Origin: JAYRGC01 sp041908065
GTDB taxonomy: Bacteria; Pseudomonadota; Alphaproteobacteria; UBA9219
DNA: 16,830 nt
NCBI GenBank assembly: GCA_041908065.1
Contig: JAYRGC010000051.1
Coordinates: forward strand, 1-16,830
Direction: 5' to 3'
Of this stretch, positions 14,593-16,830 are shown in pieces. A program made the translations under genes and the position numbers. Numbering within the stretch: the first letter of the stretch is position 1; every line of letters starts with the position of its first letter. The notes below the pieces were generated by a model that was given only the letters and a program-made list of their open reading frames with translations, was not told the DNA's origin and searched no databases.

Positions 14593-15564
14593 ATGCGTTC
14601 GTCTGAATTCCTGCATCTGGCCGTTGTTGCCGCGCTTTTCGCGTGCGCCTTGGGGGATTCTCCGGCGGCGATGGCCAAGACCGTCCAAAAACATGAAGCC
14701 AAGCCTTCTCCGGCCATGCCGTTTTCAGGGCGGCAGGAGGCCACGGAAATCACCGCCGAGGAAAGTTTGGAGTGGCATAAGGACAAACATCTTTATGTGG
14801 CTCGGGGCAACGCCAAGGCGGTGCGCGGAGACGTTCGAATCGAGGCCGATATTCTGGCCGCCCACGAACGCGAAAAACCGCCGGAAAGCGCGGCGGAAGG
14901 TTCGCCGGATAAAGGCAACGGCAAACTTTCCGAGAAGTTGGACGGCAAGGGCGACATCGACAGCTTCACCGCCGAAGGCAACGTCCGCATAATCACTCCG
15001 GATCAGCAGGTTTTCGGGGAAAAGGCGGTCTACGATCTCGAACGCGGGATAATGCAATTGACCGGAACCGGATTGAAATACGTCTCCGGCAACGGCGTGG
15101 TGACGGCAAAGGATTCGATGGAATACTACGAAGAATCCGCTATGGCCGTCGCCAGAGGCTCGGCGGTTGCCACCAGCGAGGGCAAGCGCGTGTCGGGCGA
15201 TATTATGACCGCCGTGTTCGCGCCTTTGGCAGGTGGAGGAATGGAAGTGTCGCAAATGACGGTGCAGGGCAACGTGGCCGTCGTCACCGCGGAAGGGGTT
15301 TCGCGCGGGGATCTCGCCGTTTATGATCCCAAGCGAAAAATCGCCGTGTTGTCCGGCAACGTCAAGGTGACCAGCGGAGAGGCCGAATTGTCCGGCGACA
15401 AGGCCGAAGTCGATTTCGTCAGCGGAGTGAGCCGATTGCTTTCCGACGCTTCCTCAGGCGGCGGCAAGGGGCGGGTGAGGGCTTTGTTGTCGTCGTCGCA
15501 AGGCGGAGCGGGAAAAGCTTCGTCCGGTCTTCCTTCTTTTTCTAAGATCGGTGCGCCAAAATGA
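14593..15564 (+). CDS. lptA: LptA/OstA-type periplasmic LPS transport protein
   Basis: A 323-residue protein with a signal peptide (hydrophobic core 8-20, likely cleavage after AMA at 28). The mature region consists of beta-jellyroll repeats of the OstA type: LYVARGNAKAVRGDVRIEAD (67-86), FTAEGNVRI then FGEKAVYD (125-148), VTAKDSMEYYEE, and QGNVAVVTAEGVSRGDLAVY (225-244) followed by LSGNVKVTSGEAELSGDKAE. LptA forms the periplasmic bridge carrying lipopolysaccharide to the outer membrane. Length is well above the usual 180 or so, through additional repeats and a Pro/Lys-rich insert (about 93-120). The start is uncertain: the ATG at 14593 has no strong ribosome-binding site, and a TTG near 14558 preceded by GGAAG is possible. 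Its stop overlaps the lptB start (ATGA). No lptC lies upstream. Confidence 0.85.
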   Translation: MRSSEFLHLAVVAALFACALGDSPAAMAKTVQKHEAKPSPAMPFSGRQEATEITAEESLEWHKDKHLYVARGNAKAVRGDVRIEADILAAHEREKPPESAAEGSPDKGNGKLSEKLDGKGDIDSFTAEGNVRIITPDQQVFGEKAVYDLERGIMQLTGTGLKYVSGNGVVTAKDSMEYYEESAMAVARGSAVATSEGKRVSGDIMTAVFAPLAGGGMEVSQMTVQGNVAVVTAEGVSRGDLAVYDPKRKIAVLSGNVKVTSGEAELSGDKAEVDFVSGVSRLLSDASSGGGKGRVRALLSSSQGGAGKASSGLPSFSKIGAPK

Positions 15565-16379
15565 AACGCGGCGGCAGAATAATAAGGGTGGCTACCGCCG
15601 TATTAAGGCGCAGCTTCGGCTTGCGTCCGGCGGCGCACATGACCGGCAAGGGCGTGGGGCGCGGGCTGGAAGCTCTGCGTCTGGGCAAGCAATACCGCAG
15701 AAGGCCGGTGTTGCACGACGTCAGCTTGTCGTTGCAGCGCGGCGAAGTCGTCGGTTTGCTGGGACCTAACGGCGCAGGAAAAACCACCTGCTTTTATCTT
15801 TTAACCGGACTGGTTTCCCCCGATACCGGACGGATAATGATGGACGGAATGGACGTTTCGGCGTTGCCGATGTACCGCCGCGCCCGTTTGGGGCTTGGAT
15901 ACTTGCCGCAGGAAGCCTCCATATTCCGAGGCCTGAACGTCGAGGACAATATCCGCGCAGTTTTGGAAGTCGTCGAGCATGACCGCGAAGCGCGGGAAAA
16001 GTCGCTGGAGGATTTGCTGGCCGAATTCGGCATAACCCATTTGCGCCGCGCACCGTCCCTCGCGTTGTCTGGCGGCGAACGGCGGCGAGTAGAGATCGCC
16101 CGCGCCTTGGCGTCGCAGCCGCATTTTCTGCTGCTGGACGAGCCGTTCGCTGGCATCGATCCGATCGCTTTGGGCGACATACGCGATTTGGTGGCGCATT
16201 TGCGCGATAGGGGATTGGGCGTGTTGATAACCGACCACAACGTCCGCGCCACCTTGGAAATAGTGGATCGCGCCTATATCATCCACGAAGGCCGCGTGTT
16301 GATGGACGGAACTCCCCACGAAATAGTCGCCAACGCCGACGTGCGGCGGGTTTATCTGGGCGAACAGTTCAGGATGTAG
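15561..16379 (+). CDS. lptB: LPS export ABC transporter ATP-binding protein
   Basis: A 272-residue cytosolic ATPase that powers LPS extraction by LptFG. Walker A is GPNGAGKT (68-75), the ABC signature LSGGE (169-173) followed by RRRVEIARAL, Walker B FLLLDEP (189-195) with FAGIDP, and the H-loop TDHNVR (224-229). YLPQEASIFRGLNVEDN (114-130) with the Q-loop is distinctive of LptB among ABC ATPases. About 35 basic residues precede the normal start. They may be real, since the ATG at 15561 is coupled to lptA by the ATGA overlap; an internal ATG at codon 27 would give the usual length. rpoN, which often follows lptB, is absent; a MITE-like element follows instead. Confidence 0.95.
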   Translation: MKRGGRIIRVATAVLRRSFGLRPAAHMTGKGVGRGLEALRLGKQYRRRPVLHDVSLSLQRGEVVGLLGPNGAGKTTCFYLLTGLVSPDTGRIMMDGMDVSALPMYRRARLGLGYLPQEASIFRGLNVEDNIRAVLEVVEHDREAREKSLEDLLAEFGITHLRRAPSLALSGGERRRVEIARALASQPHFLLLDEPFAGIDPIALGDIRDLVAHLRDRGLGVLITDHNVRATLEIVDRAYIIHEGRVLMDGTPHEIVANADVRRVYLGEQFRM

Positions 16380-16412
16380 GGCATATCCCGATAAGAGATT
16401 GTCTACAAAACT

Positions 16413-16653
16413 GCCTCTTACGCAGAACAGGTGGGAATAAAGAGCCGTCATTGCGAGCCGCCGCCATTTGGTTTGGACAGCGTTAACGCTGTCGGGCGGC
16501 GAAGCAATCCAGTGTCGTTGCTATATGACTCTGGATTGCTTCGCCGCCAAGGGGCGGCTCGCAATGACGGCCTTTGGCCGTAACTTCGCAATGACGGCAT
16601 TGCTTGCTGATGCAGGCGGCTACGAAATTACCCACCCGTTTTCAGAAAGAGCC
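16413..16653. mobile_element. MITE-like element with inverted ends and 8-bp direct repeat
   Basis: The left end GCCTCTTACGCAGAACAGG and the right end, on the minus strand GGCTCTTTCTGAAAACGGG, are imperfect inverted repeats continuing into GTGGG. The direct repeat ACAAAACT occurs immediately outside both ends (16405-16412 and 16654-16661), as expected of an 8-bp target duplication. The interior is palindrome copy H plus small units; there is no transposase. Both the GGCTCTT terminus and the 8-bp duplication fit what I recall of the ISL3 family; that assignment is inference. A 24-base stretch inside the right end (16600-16623) is repeated at 10870-10893. Confidence 0.6.
16447..16568. repeat. 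Copy H of the large palindromic repeat
   Basis: The cleanest copy: GTCATTGCGAGCCGCC, arm CAGCGTTAACGCTGTC, GGCGGCGAAGCAATCCAG, loop TGTCGTTGCTATATGACTC, CTGGATTGCTTCGCCGCC and CTCGCAATGAC. The loop has the same orientation as E. It is followed by GGCCTTTGGCCGTAACTTCG. It lies downstream of lptB, where the stem could serve as a terminator. Confidence 0.9.
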
Positions 16654-16661
16654 ACAAAACT

Positions 16662-16830
16662 CGAGTGCGGCGTTGTAAACAAGCTCTAAGTACGATGGGC
16701 TTATCTTGCCGTTGGCGACGGGGGAATAACAACCCCCCCGGAGGGGGAGGGAGTCAAACCAAGCAATGTTCCCAATTTAGGATAAAAACCAGATCCCGGA
16801 CTGCAAAACCCCCCGGATGCGAAACGCGCA
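16662..16830. other. Unassigned window end
   Basis: No gene is supported. A C-run/G-run inverted repeat (CCCCCCC at 16733-16739 against GGGGG at 16743-16747) gives a short GC stem. A frame from the ATG at 16695 stays open to the window edge but lacks a ribosome-binding site and has a composition typical of non-coding DNA. Confidence 0.4.

Noticed and set aside
16695..16830. Frame open to the window edge
   Set aside because: No ribosome-binding site, simple-sequence C/G runs and no recognisable protein features.

Overview
The window reads as a chromosomal segment of an alphaproteobacterium. The family types and arrangement support this: a class I NrdA of 641 residues ending in a CxxC tail, lptA directly overlapping lptB, a DUF6111-like membrane protein stop/start-coupled to a CCA-adding enzyme, and a 591-residue ribosomal protein S1 with an alphaproteobacterial-looking C-terminal tail. 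Base composition is moderately GC-rich, except for one visibly AT-richer gene at 2685-4442. The genus cannot be told from the sequence alone. There are no tRNA or rRNA genes, no CRISPR array, no prophage and no transposase gene.

Layout, left to right. A small exported protein (433-807) overlaps glutamine-dependent NAD synthetase nadE (804-2459). Convergent to these is a secreted lysozyme-fold/lytic transglycosylase-like protein (2685-4442, minus). folK (4637-5176) follows, then a minus-strand MoxR-type AAA+ ATPase (5488-6519) that diverges from a two-gene unit of a DUF6111-like membrane protein and cca (6620-8214). rpsA (8770-10545) has a long upstream region with two perfect hairpins. era (10951-11865) is followed by nrdA (12048-13973), which has a tandem pair of NrdR-like boxes upstream and an overlapping small unknown gene (13964-14308). 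lptA and lptB (14593-16379) complete the coding part. The genes are mostly housekeeping: NAD, folate and deoxynucleotide synthesis, tRNA 3'-end maturation, translation, ribosome assembly and LPS export.

The unusual part is between the genes. Nearly every boundary between transcription units carries a copy of a large palindromic repeat whose arms are GTCATTGCGAG.../...CTCGCAATGAC. Eight copies are listed. The copies are mosaics: central loops and side arms occur in both orientations, and smaller palindromes are attached or nested. Two copies (10624-10923 and 16413-16653) are enclosed by imperfect terminal inverted repeats beginning G[G/C]CTCTT. The second is also flanked by an 8-bp direct repeat, ACAAAACT, placed symmetrically. 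Together these look like a non-autonomous, MITE-like mobile element, possibly of ISL3-family origin, that carries the palindrome as cargo or core. A lone end upstream of the first gene appears to supply the -35 box of a promoter.

Several gene neighbourhoods that are commonly conserved in proteobacteria are broken here: cmk-rpsA, rnc-era, nrdA-nrdB, lptC-lptA-lptB-rpoN, and moxR with DUF58/VWA genes. The breaks generally coincide with these repeats, which suggests repeat-associated genome rearrangement. That link is an inference.
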